From NCBI GenBank assembly GCA_016787345.1, contig JAEUUU010000057.1, positions 1 to 46,297 on the forward strand: a DNA stretch of 46,297 bases, in the 5' to 3' direction. The translations under genes were made by a program, and so were the position numbers. Source of the DNA: Saprospiraceae bacterium (GTDB taxonomy: Bacteria; Bacteroidota; Bacteroidia; Chitinophagales; Saprospiraceae). The notes under the pieces are model-generated. The model saw only the letters and a program-made list of their open reading frames with translations. It made no database searches and was not told the origin of the DNA. This document shows, piece after piece, positions 27,316-35,887 of the stretch. Numbering within the stretch: position 1 is the stretch's first letter; every line of letters starts with the position of its first letter.

Positions 27316-29253
27316 TCAAAACACCACAAACTCTGTCCGCCGGTTTTGCGCGCGGCCTTCGTCGGTATCGTTGGGCGCAACGGGCTGGCTTTCTCCAAAA
27401 CCTTTGAACCGCAGGCGTTGAGCGTCGATACCCTTGGCAATGAGGTAGTTGTATACGGATTTGGCACGGTTCTCGGAAAGGGTCAGGTTGCTGCGGTCGT
27501 CGCCCACGTGGTCGGTATGGCCGCTGATCTGGATGCGCAGGCCGGGGGTTTCGGCGAGCAGAGTGGCCAGGCGGTCGAGCTCTGCGGCCGATTCGGGGCG
27601 GAGTTCGGCGGAACCGGTTTCGAAAAAGACGTTGCGGAGCACCACGGGTTTGCCGGCCGGGGCGGTCAGGGTGCCGTCTTCCGCCAGCGTGGGGATGGGT
27701 TGCAGGGCGATGTTGAGCAGGAAGGGCTTTTCAAACGTCGCCGTTTCGAGCAGGTTGAAATTTTCGGAGTGGAAGAGGTACTTTTCCTTGCTGACGGCCA
27801 GGGCGTAGTCTTTGCCAGCTGGCAGACAGGCGAGGAAGGAGCCGTCCGTTTTGGTCGTGACGCTTTGGTACAATTGCCCCGTGGCCAGGTCGGTAATCTC
27901 CACTTTGGCCTGAATAGGGTAGGCCGTGGCCGCGTCGGTGACTTTGGCCTTGACGTAGGTCACGGCCTGCGGGCGCGCCTGTTCAGGCATGTCAAACTGG
28001 TAAATATCGTAGCCGCCTGCGCCGCCGGGCCGGTTGGCCGCAAAATAGGCTGTGCGCCCGTCGAGGCTCACGGTAAGGCCGCCTTCGCTGGATTTTGTAT
28101 TGATGGGGTAGCCCAGGTTTTCGGGTTTGCCCCACACGCCGTTGGGCTGGCGGCGTACGTAGTAAATGTCGCTTTCCCCCATGCCGGGCAGGCCGTTGGA
28201 CACGAAATAGAGCGTCTGGCCGTCGGGGTGAAAAAACGGCATTTCTTCGTCGTTGGGCGTATTGATACCAGCGCCGAAATTCTGCGGGGCGCTCCATTTG
28301 CCGCCCGACTGCCGCACGGTGAACCAAAGGTCTTTTCCACCCTGTCCACCGGGGCGATTACTGCTGAAAATCAGGGTTTTGCCATCCGACGATATGGTCG
28401 GCTGCGCCTCCCAGTCGGGCGAGTTGATCACGGCGCTGAACGGCACCGGCTTGGTCCAGCCCGTGCTTTTGAGTTGCGACCAGTAGAGGTCGCAACTACC
28501 CTGGGAGCCGTCGTTGCGGCGGTTGCAGCCGGTAAAAACGAGCCAGCTGCCGTCGGCGCTGAGCGCTTCGGCGCCTTCGTTGAGGTAGGTATTCACTTCG
28601 GTCATGGCTTCTGCGGTTTGCCATTGACCGTTGACGCGCCGGCTGAGGTAAAAATCTTCGTTGTCGCCGGCATTGCGGGTAAAAATCATGGTTTCGCCGT
28701 CGGCTGTGAGTACGGGCGGGAATTCGTGGGCGGGGGTATTGACGCCGTTGCCGACCGAAACCGGCTTGAAGGGGACGGGGTGTTTGACGGCCTCCGCGGC
28801 AAAGCGGGCATTGTCGCGCAGGCGGGTGGCGCGACTGACCAGGTCAGCGTTTTTGACGCCCGAGGCGAGGAAGTTGTCGAGGTGGGCCGAAGTTTCGGCG
28901 TATTTTTCCTGTTGCCATTCGGCCAGGGCCAGGTAGAACGGCACGATGGGGTCGTAGTCGGCCGCCAGGCGCTGGGCGCGTTCGTAGCCGCGTTCGGCTT
29001 CGGCCCAGTGGCGGGCGTCGTAGTGGGCATTGGCCCAGCCGATCTGGGCGTCGATGAACATCGAATCGATTTCCAGGGCGCGTTCAAATTCGCGGATTGC
29101 GCGGGCTTGTTCACCCATTTGCAGGGCTTCTTCACCGGCTTTCCAGAAAGATATGGCGCGCGGTGCGGCTGTTTTTCTGGTCGTGAGGTTTTGGGAAAAA
29201 AGGGTGGCAGGCAGGGCAAATGCCAACACGAGGAGGATTCGGAATAAAGACAT
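27316..29253 (-). CDS. PorE-like TPR / PD40 propeller / carboxypeptidase-regulatory / OmpA protein
   Basis: 645 aa. Order: signal peptide (MSLFRILLVLAFALPATLFS); TPR-like helices ~25-135 (ALQMGEQARAIREFERALEI, AERGYERAQRL); PD40/WD40-like propeller ~150-430 (FPPVLTADGETMIFTRN, WEAQPTISSDGKTLIFSSNR, FFHPDGQTLYFVSNG, LTVSLDGRTAYFAANRPGG); regulatory domain ~435-520; OmpA peptidoglycan-binding domain ~535-645 (VFFETGSAELRP, ISGHTDHVGDD, NLTLSENRAKSV, GRAQNRRTEFV). This is the architecture of PorE, the T9SS component that binds peptidoglycan, but the family has many paralogues. PorE is a lipoprotein, and no lipobox Cys is seen here, so it should not be assumed to be the orthologue. Stop TGA, 35 bp from the convergent monooxygenase. 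Confidence 0.9.
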   Translation of the reverse strand: MSLFRILLVLAFALPATLFSQNLTTRKTAAPRAISFWKAGEEALQMGEQARAIREFERALEIDSMFIDAQIGWANAHYDARHWAEAERGYERAQRLAADYDPIVPFYLALAEWQQEKYAETSAHLDNFLASGVKNADLVSRATRLRDNARFAAEAVKHPVPFKPVSVGNGVNTPAHEFPPVLTADGETMIFTRNAGDNEDFYLSRRVNGQWQTAEAMTEVNTYLNEGAEALSADGSWLVFTGCNRRNDGSQGSCDLYWSQLKSTGWTKPVPFSAVINSPDWEAQPTISSDGKTLIFSSNRPGGQGGKDLWFTVRQSGGKWSAPQNFGAGINTPNDEEMPFFHPDGQTLYFVSNGLPGMGESDIYYVRRQPNGVWGKPENLGYPINTKSSEGGLTVSLDGRTAYFAANRPGGAGGYDIYQFDMPEQARPQAVTYVKAKVTDAATAYPIQAKVEITDLATGQLYQSVTTKTDGSFLACLPAGKDYALAVSKEKYLFHSENFNLLETATFEKPFLLNIALQPIPTLAEDGTLTAPAGKPVVLRNVFFETGSAELRPESAAELDRLATLLAETPGLRIQISGHTDHVGDDRSNLTLSENRAKSVYNYLIAKGIDAQRLRFKGFGESQPVAPNDTDEGRAQNRRTEFVVF

Positions 29254-29353
29254 TGGGAAGGACTTTTTTGGGCAAAACGATGTTTTCAGGGCAAAGATTG
29301 CCCCGCGAGAGCCCTCGGAAGGATTTAACGGAAAGGCTTAACAGATTTTAACC

Positions 29354-30766
29354 TTAGAACGCCCCCGGCAGGTTTTTCAACAGCCAGTTGTCGGCGCCCG
29401 GCGCAGCCATCCATTGCAGTCCCACGGCCATCCCGTTCTCCGGGTGCCGACCGATGGGCTGGGCGATGGCCGGCACGCCGGCCAGGTTGGCCAGTACCGT
29501 ATAAATATCGGACAGGTAAGCCGCCACAGGGTCGGCTGATTTTTCGCCGAAACGCCAGGCCACACCGGGCGCAACGGGCATTGCGATGAGCTCGTAGTCG
29601 TTGAAAAGGACGAGCAGGCGGTCGCGAATAAGCCGGCGGGCCTGCTGGGCTTTGCCGTAGTATGCGTCGTAATAACCGCTGCTGAGCACGTAGGTACCGA
29701 GCAGGATGCGGCGTTTGACCTCCGCCCCGAAACCCTCGCTCCGGCTTTTCAGATAAGTTTCCTCCAGATTGGCGGCATTCGGACCGCGGTAGCCGTATCG
29801 GATGCCGTCGTAGCGGGCCAGGTTGCTCGATGCCTCGGCCGTCGTGAGTACGTAATAGGTCGGGATCAGGTAATCGAGCAGATCGAAATGCACGGGCTCA
29901 ACCTGGTGGCCCTGTGCGCGCAGCTGGTCGAGATAGTCGAGGGTCAATGCCCGGACACCGGCGTCGATGCCTTCGTGTTCGATGGCCTCGGGGAAATAAG
30001 CGATTTTTTGGGGTCCGGGCTGAGCCTCCGCCGGCGCCGCCGCGGGCAGCGCCGTTGCATCGAAGGCGTCGGGGCCGCTCATCACGTCAAGGCAAACGGC
30101 GAGGTCGGCCGGGTGGCGCCCCAGGATGCCGATCTGGTCGAAAGAGGAGCCGTAGGCGATCAGGCCGTGCCGTGAAATACGGCCGTATGTGGGCTTAAAA
30201 CCCCAAACGCCGCAAAAGCCGGCCGGTTGTCGCACCGAGCCGCCGGTATCGCTACCCAGGGCCATGAGGCAGCAGTCGGTTTGCACCGACACGGCCGCAC
30301 CGCCCGAAGAGCCGCCGGAAACCCGCTCCGGGTCGTCGGCATTGCGCACGGGGCCGTAGGCCGAGTTTTCGTTGGATGAGCCCATGCCGAATTCGTCGCA
30401 GTTGGTGCGGCCGATCAGGATGGCGTCTTCGGCCAGCAGGCGTTCGACGGCCGTGGCGGAATACAGCGACCGGAACCCCGAAAGGATGCGCGAGCCGGCC
30501 GTGACGCCGTGTCCGGCGTAACAAATATTGTCTTTCAAACTCAGCACCGCGCCGAAGAGCCGGCCCATGTGCCCGTTTCCGGCAGCCAGGCGGGCATCCA
30601 GCTCATCGGCGCGGGCGAGCGCCTCGTCGGCCCAGATTTCGATAAAGGCGTTGAGTGCGCGGGATTGTTCTATGCGCGACAAATGGTATTCCACCACGGC
30701 GCGGCAGCTGGTTTGGCCGGCGCGCAACTGTAGGTGCAATTCGTCAAGGGAGCGTATCGGAAACAT
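29354..30766 (-). CDS. gatA: Asp-tRNA(Asn)/Glu-tRNA(Gln) amidotransferase subunit A
   Basis: 470 aa amidase-signature enzyme. With GatB and GatC (not in this window) it supplies ammonia from glutamine to convert misacylated tRNA. The Ser-cisSer-Lys triad is visible: Lys78 in VLSLKDN, Ser153 in SGGSSGG and Ser177 in DTGGSVRQPA, matching the spacing in known GatA. GRTNCDEFGMGSSNENSAYG is a GatA-type stretch. The start at 30766 (MFPIRSLDEL) was chosen because a -7 box TACCTTTG lies at 30773-30780, immediately upstream; the longer frame would start inside the promoter. A generic amidase is less likely. Confidence 0.9.
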   Translation of the reverse strand: MFPIRSLDELHLQLRAGQTSCRAVVEYHLSRIEQSRALNAFIEIWADEALARADELDARLAAGNGHMGRLFGAVLSLKDNICYAGHGVTAGSRILSGFRSLYSATAVERLLAEDAILIGRTNCDEFGMGSSNENSAYGPVRNADDPERVSGGSSGGAAVSVQTDCCLMALGSDTGGSVRQPAGFCGVWGFKPTYGRISRHGLIAYGSSFDQIGILGRHPADLAVCLDVMSGPDAFDATALPAAAPAEAQPGPQKIAYFPEAIEHEGIDAGVRALTLDYLDQLRAQGHQVEPVHFDLLDYLIPTYYVLTTAEASSNLARYDGIRYGYRGPNAANLEETYLKSRSEGFGAEVKRRILLGTYVLSSGYYDAYYGKAQQARRLIRDRLLVLFNDYELIAMPVAPGVAWRFGEKSADPVAAYLSDIYTVLANLAGVPAIAQPIGRHPENGMAVGLQWMAAPGADNWLLKNLPGAF

Positions 30767-30772
30767 ACGCGG

Positions 30773-30780
30773 CAAAGGTA
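30773..30780 (-). promoter_or_regulatory. -7 box TACCTTTG of gatA
   Basis: Exact TAnnTTTG match on the minus strand, ending 6 bp before the ATG at 30766, with TTG about 18 nt further upstream. It implies a nearly leaderless transcript and decides the start codon. Confidence 0.6.
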
Positions 30781-30797
30781 GCAATCGCGCAGGAAGC

Positions 30798-30923
30798 TCA
30801 ATGGTGTCTGTTTGCTTCCCCTATCAAGGCTTGAATTCGACGAAAACTGCGTACTGCCGCGACGATACCGGCTGCCGATACGGCGATGCCGGAGGAAAGG
30901 ATCAGCATTTCAAAGATGTTCAT
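30798..30923 (-). CDS. Small membrane peptide (41 aa)
   Basis: An ATG at 30923 opens a 41-codon frame with one hydrophobic segment (MLILSSGIAVSAAGIVAAV) followed by a positively charged stretch (RSFRR) and an ordinary TGA stop. It lies 26 bp after the cytochrome c stop on the same strand and before the gatA promoter, so it could be the last gene of the cytochrome transcript. No family recognised; the call rests on topology and position only. Confidence 0.4.
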   Translation of the reverse strand: MNIFEMLILSSGIAVSAAGIVAAVRSFRRIQALIGEANRHH

Positions 30924-30949
30924 CACTGGAAAGGTTGGGAGTGAAAGAT

Positions 30950-31933
30950 TTATTGGTTTAGGCCGGCCGACTTGTAGCGATCGACGGGGTGGTGGATAGG
31001 CGGAACGGTTTTCAGGTAGGTAAAAATGGCACGGGCTTCCTCATCGCTCAGCGACGGATAGGGCAGCATGGGGTAGGTCAGTGTGCCGCCGCGCGGATTT
31101 TTGCCAAAGCGCACGGCATCAATGAATTGTTGCTCCGTCATGCGCCCGATGCCGGTTTCGGGGTCGGGTGTCAGGTTGGCCGTGCGGACTACCTCGCCGG
31201 CCTCGTTTTTCATTTCGGCGCCACCGCCGTAGAACAAAAAGGATTTTTCCGGAACATTGTCGACTTTCAGCAGGTCGCCGCTGTGGCAGTGGTAGCAGCC
31301 CAGCATATCGTTGGCCAGGTACCGGCCCAGGGCGATGGGGTCCTGCGGATCGGGCGGCAGAATGGCTTTTTCGGGCATGGGTGGCGGACTGAACAGCGTA
31401 TTGGACAAAATGGTGCAGAACAGGTTGTAATCGTTCGGCGGGTACTCTTTGGGATCGGGGGCCAGGGCCGGGTCGTCGGAGCGCAGCCAGGCGATGATGG
31501 CATGCACGTCTTCGTCGGCCAGGCGTTCGAATTTGGGCATAAAGGGCGGCGACCAGCTGCCGTCGCGGTGTTTGCCGGTGCGGAGCAGGTAGTACAATTC
31601 GCCGTCGGTCCAGGCGCCGATACCGTGTACGGAGTCCTGGGTAATGTTGTAGGTGACCACCTGTCCGAACATGGGCGGCAAATCACCCATGATCGTGCCG
31701 GTCAGTTTGCCGGTGGAGGGGTCGGTATGGCATTTTTTGCACAACATCGCGGCAATTCGGGCGCCTTCGGCCACCTGGGCACTGTCGCGCGAGACGTGCA
31801 GATCGGCCAAATCAGCCGGCAAGCCGGGTTCGAAAGAGGGGATGCCTTTAATCTGGAAATAAAGGGCCGCGGCGGCCACGCATAGTACGATCACCCCGAG
31901 CGAATAGCCCAGGAATTTCAGGACGCGTTTCAT
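30950..31933 (-). CDS. Membrane-anchored di-haem cytochrome c, paralogue 1
   Basis: 327 aa. N-terminal anchor (LKFLGYSLGVIVLCVAAAAL), then two c-type haem sites, CKKCH (residues 65-69) and CYHCH (near 215), each in its own domain. FMPKF and YPMLPYPSLSDEEARAIFTY probably hold the axial Met ligands. Predicted to act in periplasmic electron transfer or as part of a dehydrogenase system. Clearly paralogous to the gene at 33936: GIGAWTDGELYYLLRTG and AWLRSDDPALAPDPKE recur there with few changes. A PQQ-propeller lipoprotein lies upstream on the same strand, 73 bp away, so co-transcription is plausible. Confidence 0.9.
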   Translation of the reverse strand: MKRVLKFLGYSLGVIVLCVAAAALYFQIKGIPSFEPGLPADLADLHVSRDSAQVAEGARIAAMLCKKCHTDPSTGKLTGTIMGDLPPMFGQVVTYNITQDSVHGIGAWTDGELYYLLRTGKHRDGSWSPPFMPKFERLADEDVHAIIAWLRSDDPALAPDPKEYPPNDYNLFCTILSNTLFSPPPMPEKAILPPDPQDPIALGRYLANDMLGCYHCHSGDLLKVDNVPEKSFLFYGGGAEMKNEAGEVVRTANLTPDPETGIGRMTEQQFIDAVRFGKNPRGGTLTYPMLPYPSLSDEEARAIFTYLKTVPPIHHPVDRYKSAGLNQ

Positions 31934-32006
31934 AAGGACAAGCAGTAGATTTAGTAAAGAAGTCCTGACCAGACACGGTCTTGGGCGGCAACGTTACACA
32001 GGGCGT

Positions 32007-33275
32007 TTACTTTGGCGGCAGTTCAAAACAATACAGATAATACCCGTCGGCCACAAAAAGCAGCCGGCGTTGTTCGTCGATGGCGAGGCCATTGAATTTA
32101 TAGGTATCTACGGGTGAGCCGGAAGTTTTTTTGTACGGGCTTTGTTCTTTCCAAAGCGTTTTTCCGGTTTCGGCGTCGACTGCATGAATAATGCCCATAG
32201 AGTTCGTGAAGTACACTACGCCCTCGGAAAGCGTCAGTTTATATATAAATCCATTGGTATCCGGATTTTGCCATTTGATGGCTCCGGTCTCCTTGTCGAG
32301 GGCCGATATACCGAAGGCGGGGAACGTGTAATGAACAATGATGGCGTTGCCATAGTCTACGATATTGCAATCGGCCAGGTCGCTGTTAATGTCGCGTTGC
32401 CAAAGTATCCGGCCATCTAACATATCGATGCAGATCACCGTTTGGCCTCCAAGTACATACGCGCGGTTGCCAAAAATGTAGCTTTTTTGAGGCATGGAAA
32501 AATTGTCCGGGTTAACATCGATGCTCTCCCAGATCATCTGCCGGGTACGCAGATTGAACGCATACAGGTTGGTACGTTCGTATTTGGCTGTTGGGGTGAG
32601 GGGGAATCGGGACTGTCGGTCGTTAAAAAGCAGTACGGAGTCGCCTACCGGGTTGATCCACAAGGCGGGAGAGGTCAGGTCGACATAAAACGAGTCGTTT
32701 TTGCTGGCGAGCGTGAACAGAGTGTCAATTTGACCCGACATTAGACGGATGCGTATCGGTGAAACAGAAGTACAATACGGTGACGGGCATTCAAAATGCG
32801 AATTATAAATGTAGTCGCCGATCATGCCGACGTATGGATTTCCTTCTCGCTGTCCCATATCGGATGACCAGAGCAATTGACCGTTAGTATTGTCCACATT
32901 ATATAATTTGCCATTTATCCCGATTATGGTGTTGTCCTGGTATTTGAAAATCTGACCCTCCCACCAGGTGGAAAACCCCCATACCGGGTACGCGAAATCG
33001 TCAAACATCCAGTTCAATTCACCGGTCTCGATATTGCGGGACTCTATGGTAGACGAGGGATTCTTGTGATTGACACAATAAATGATTTGATTGCCCGCGA
33101 CAAACAACGCGTCGGCAAATGAACCAGACGAGGTGTCCGGCAGCAAGGGGGTTTGCCAGCGGATGTTCAAATTGGAAGTCACCGGTACAATCGGTTCTTC
33201 GGGCTGGATTTCGGGCCGGCAGGCGCTGAGCAGGGCGAAACCGGCGAGGAGGAAGGGGCAAATTCTGAATCTCAT
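32007..33275 (-). CDS. PQQ-like beta-propeller lipoprotein
   Basis: 422 aa. Lipoprotein signal peptide ending LLSAC (Cys19), then PQQ_2-type propeller blades over most of the length (DMLDGRILWQRDI, DKETGAIKWQNPD, DAETGKTLWKEQS, NVDNTNGQLLWSSDM). Such proteins may be structural (BamB-like) or bind PQQ; no PQQ-dehydrogenase catalytic residues could be identified. Its place between two cytochrome c genes suggests an extracytoplasmic redox role, but this is inference. Stop TAA. Confidence 0.85.
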   Translation of the reverse strand: MRFRICPFLLAGFALLSACRPEIQPEEPIVPVTSNLNIRWQTPLLPDTSSGSFADALFVAGNQIIYCVNHKNPSSTIESRNIETGELNWMFDDFAYPVWGFSTWWEGQIFKYQDNTIIGINGKLYNVDNTNGQLLWSSDMGQREGNPYVGMIGDYIYNSHFECPSPYCTSVSPIRIRLMSGQIDTLFTLASKNDSFYVDLTSPALWINPVGDSVLLFNDRQSRFPLTPTAKYERTNLYAFNLRTRQMIWESIDVNPDNFSMPQKSYIFGNRAYVLGGQTVICIDMLDGRILWQRDINSDLADCNIVDYGNAIIVHYTFPAFGISALDKETGAIKWQNPDTNGFIYKLTLSEGVVYFTNSMGIIHAVDAETGKTLWKEQSPYKKTSGSPVDTYKFNGLAIDEQRRLLFVADGYYLYCFELPPK

Positions 33276-33407
33276 GGTTGGTTTGTGGTTATCCGGCGGG
33301 CATTTTTAAAAAAAAACGATACCCCCGGTGGGTTTGTACACAGCTGCGATAAAGGCGTAGTTTTTCTCCCTGCGGCAGTTGACCAGGCTTATCGGGAGGC
33401 ACACTCA

Positions 33408-33438
33408 CAAAATTACCCCATCTCCCCCCCTCACACAA
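33408..33438 (-). promoter_or_regulatory. Candidate promoter of the PQQ-propeller gene
   Basis: On the minus strand TTG (33436-33438), a 20-nt spacer and TAATTTTG (33408-33415), an exact TAnnTTTG match, about 130 bp upstream of the start codon. Confidence 0.45.
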
Positions 33439-33480
33439 CCCACTTTTGCTTCCCTACTTCGGAACCCTGGATTCTTAATA

Positions 33481-33510
33481 TTGGAATTGTCAATAAACAG
33501 GCTATATTTG
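33481..33510 (+). promoter_or_regulatory. Promoter of the XRE regulator gene
   Basis: TTG (33481-33483), a 19-nt spacer and TATATTTG (33503-33510), a full match to the Bacteroidota promoter pattern, 35 bp before the ATG at 33545. Confidence 0.6.
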
Positions 33511-33544
33511 CTTAAGCATTTAATCACAAAACACGCAGCACTCA

Positions 33545-33928
33545 ATGACCATTCATGAAAAGATCAGAAGCATCCGAATGCTTCGGCAATTTACCCAGGA
33601 GTACATGGCGGACCAACTGGGCATCTCGACAAAAAGTTATGGAAAGATCGAAAACGGGATAACCCGGCTGACGATGCATCGCTTGGGGCAAATTGCGGCG
33701 GTTCTTCAACTCGAACCAGAAGCGATCCTGGCTTTTAACGAAGAACAATCGCTGAACAACCCACCTCAAAACAAAATGTCGTTGCCGAAGGGCGATACCC
33801 CCGTTTCGGCAACGACAATAGAATTATACGAGCGTTTGCTGGCCGGAAAAGACTCCCTTATTGAAAAGCTAAAAGCAGAAGTTGAATTTCTCCGCTCGGA
33901 AGTCCGGCATCTTCGTGAAAAAAACTAA
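33545..33928 (+). CDS. XRE-family HTH regulator with C-terminal coiled coil
   Basis: 127 aa. Residues 1-65 are a Cro/CI-type HTH (IRSIRMLRQFTQEYMADQLG, ISTKSYGKIENGITRLTMHR). Residues ~85-127 form a charged coiled coil (LYERLLAGKDSLIEKLKAEV, FLRSEVRHLREK) suited to dimerisation. It sits on the opposite strand between the PQQ-propeller gene (divergent) and the second cytochrome c (convergent, 7 bp apart). It may regulate them, but no operator was identified. Stop TAA. Confidence 0.88.
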   Translation: MTIHEKIRSIRMLRQFTQEYMADQLGISTKSYGKIENGITRLTMHRLGQIAAVLQLEPEAILAFNEEQSLNNPPQNKMSLPKGDTPVSATTIELYERLLAGKDSLIEKLKAEVEFLRSEVRHLREKN

Positions 33929-33935
33929 GCGTAAA

Positions 33936-34913
33936 TCACTCCACCTTCCCTGTATACCGTTTCACTTCATTCACCACCGGCGGCACCGTTTGCAAATAAG
34001 CCCACATAGCGCTCACTTCCGCATCGCTGAGGGTGCTGTGCGGAAACATGGGGTAGTACAGGGGCCCCCCTTTGGGGTTTTTACCGTTTTTGACCGCTTC
34101 ATAGAACTGTTCGTAGTTCCAGTTGCCGATACCGGTGGATTTGTCCATGGTGATATTGGCCGAGGGCACCAGTTCGCCTTCGTAGTTGAGCATGGGGTTG
34201 CCGCCGCCATAAAAACCCAGGCTTTTTTCGGGGTGCACGGGGTCTTGTTTGGTAAAATCGGCGGAGTGGCAGGCGTAGCAGGCGCAAAGGCCGTCGGCTA
34301 CGTAGCGGCCGAAAGCCACCTTGTCGGTGGTATCGGGGACGGTGATGGGTTGTGCCGGCAGGGCAGGGGGGAAGATGGCGACGTTGCTCAGAAATTTGAC
34401 CAGAAAATTCCATTGGTTGGGCGGCAGTTCGCGCGGGTCGGGGGCCAGGGCCGGGTCGTCGGAGCGCAGCCAGGCGATTACCGAAAGCAGGTCGTCGTCG
34501 GCCATGAGCGGGAACTTGGGCATAAACGGCGGGGCCCAGCTACCGTCTTTGCGGATGCCGGTGCGCAAAAAGTAGTACAGTTCGCCGTCGGTCCATTCGC
34601 CGATGCCGTGCTCCTTGTCCTGTGTAATGTTGAGTGAATGCCCCGGTTTGAGGTCGGCGGGCAGGTCGAGCATTTCCTTGCCGATGAGCTTGCCGTCGGC
34701 GCCGCGGTGGCATTCGTTGCAGAGGAGGGTGGCGATTTTGGCGCCCCGGGCCACATGCGCGCTGTCGAGGGGCGCCTGCAAGGCCGCCATGGCCGGCGGG
34801 ATGTCGAATTGGTATTGGGGTACGCCTTTGAAGCCAATGTAGGCGGCGAATGCGCCGATCAGAATGGCAATGATGCCAAGAGTAATGCCGAAAATTTTGA
34901 ACAATCGTTTCAT
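33936..34913 (-). CDS. Membrane-anchored di-haem cytochrome c, paralogue 2
   Basis: 325 aa. N-terminal anchor (IFGITLGIIAILIGAFAAYI), haem motifs CNECH and CYACH, and the same conserved stretches as the gene at 30950 (GIGEWTDGELYYFLRTG, AWLRSDDPALAPDPRE, FYGGGNPMLNYEGELV). Length and layout match, so the two arose by duplication. The start MKRLFKIFG is equivalent in both. It lies 7 bp from the convergent XRE gene. Likely a periplasmic electron carrier; partner unknown. Confidence 0.9.
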   Translation of the reverse strand: MKRLFKIFGITLGIIAILIGAFAAYIGFKGVPQYQFDIPPAMAALQAPLDSAHVARGAKIATLLCNECHRGADGKLIGKEMLDLPADLKPGHSLNITQDKEHGIGEWTDGELYYFLRTGIRKDGSWAPPFMPKFPLMADDDLLSVIAWLRSDDPALAPDPRELPPNQWNFLVKFLSNVAIFPPALPAQPITVPDTTDKVAFGRYVADGLCACYACHSADFTKQDPVHPEKSLGFYGGGNPMLNYEGELVPSANITMDKSTGIGNWNYEQFYEAVKNGKNPKGGPLYYPMFPHSTLSDAEVSAMWAYLQTVPPVVNEVKRYTGKVE

Positions 34914-35245
34914 TGGACCAGGTAACAGAGTTTGGTTGAATAATAAGGCTTACCGGTTTGGGGCTATACAAAGATTCAACACTTTTGTCATTACCCGCCT
35001 GTTCCGCTTTTGCTCAAAATTTGCTCAAATCTTTTCCGGAGCGTACGAACAACCGTTATAACCCGCCGAACAACCGCTTTTACCCACTTTGCCGCTTCAC
35101 AACTTTCAAATATTTTTGAAAAATTTTAATTTCAAAGAATCGTTCCAAACAGTGTAAGTAATTGATTGTAAACGAATTGGTTGTAATTTGCTCAAATTGG
35201 CAAACCTTGTCACCAAAGATTGACAAATTTTTGTTTAACCAAAAC
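34914..35245. other. AT-rich divergent intergenic region
   Basis: About 330 bp between the second cytochrome c gene and the sigma-factor promoter. It is AT-rich with repeated TTG-rich stretches near 35160-35260. A TTTG-like element toward the cytochrome gene is not convincing. No gene or RNA was recognised. Confidence 0.4.
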
Positions 35246-35276
35246 TTGGTTGTTGTTCAACAAGGCTATACCTTTG
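35246..35276 (+). promoter_or_regulatory. Promoter of the ECF sigma factor gene
   Basis: TTG (35246-35248), a 20-nt spacer and TACCTTTG (35269-35276). The best promoter match in the window; it lies inside a possible longer reading frame and so rules out the upstream start at 35162. Confidence 0.65.
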
Positions 35277-35308
35277 AATCATCAAAAACAACTACAAGGG
35301 AGGTTGCC

Positions 35309-35827
35309 ATGACCATGAATGAATTCAATATCAAATTAGGCACATTAACCAGCCTGCTGCACTCGTTTGCGTATAACCTGACCAAAAACGTAGAGGATGC
35401 AAAAGACCTTTATCAGGAGACGACTTTTCGCGCACTGTCCAACCGCGACAAGTTCCAGCCTGATACCAACTTCAAAGCGTGGATGTTTACGATCATGAAG
35501 AACATCTTCATCAACAACTACCGCAAAAAAGTAAAGGCCAATACCATCCTCGACACGACCGACAACCAGTTCTACCTCAACTCCGGAAGCCATGCCACCG
35601 GCAACGCGGCCGAAGGCGGCATCCTGATGAAAGAACTGAACACCATGATCGCTGATCTCGACGACAGTATCCGTATCCCCTTCCTCATGCACTACGAAGG
35701 GTTCAAATACCAGGAAATTGCCGACGAACTCGCCCTGCCGCTCGGTACCGTCAAAAGCCGTATCTTCTTTGCCCGCAAAGAATTGAAAGACAAAATCATG
35801 TCTAACTACGGCTTTCACCCGAACTAA
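35309..35827 (+). CDS. RNA polymerase sigma factor, ECF type
   Basis: 172 aa. Region 2 is at ~15-75 (SFAYNLTKNVEDAKDLYQET, KAWMFTIMKNIFINNYRKK) and region 4 at ~110-165 (IRIPFLMHYEGFKYQEIADE, LPLGTVKSRIFFARKELK). It directs RNA polymerase to its own promoter set; no anti-sigma gene is adjacent. The start at 35309 follows the promoter at 35246-35276 and a rare Shine-Dalgarno-like GGGAGG at 35298-35303, just upstream of the ATG; ATG 35315 is also possible. Followed by a strong terminator. Confidence 0.92.
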   Translation: MTMNEFNIKLGTLTSLLHSFAYNLTKNVEDAKDLYQETTFRALSNRDKFQPDTNFKAWMFTIMKNIFINNYRKKVKANTILDTTDNQFYLNSGSHATGNAAEGGILMKELNTMIADLDDSIRIPFLMHYEGFKYQEIADELALPLGTVKSRIFFARKELKDKIMSNYGFHPN

Positions 35828-35851
35828 GATACCTGACGATCATTTTTGAAT

Positions 35852-35887
35852 AAAAAAGCCTCCGGCCATGTGTCGGAGGCTTTTTTT
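35852..35887. terminator. Strong bidirectional intrinsic terminator
   Basis: GCCTCCG (35858-35864) pairs with CGGAGGC (35874-35880), flanked by an A6 tract on the left and a T7 tract on the right, 25 bp after the sigma-factor stop. Confidence 0.85.
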
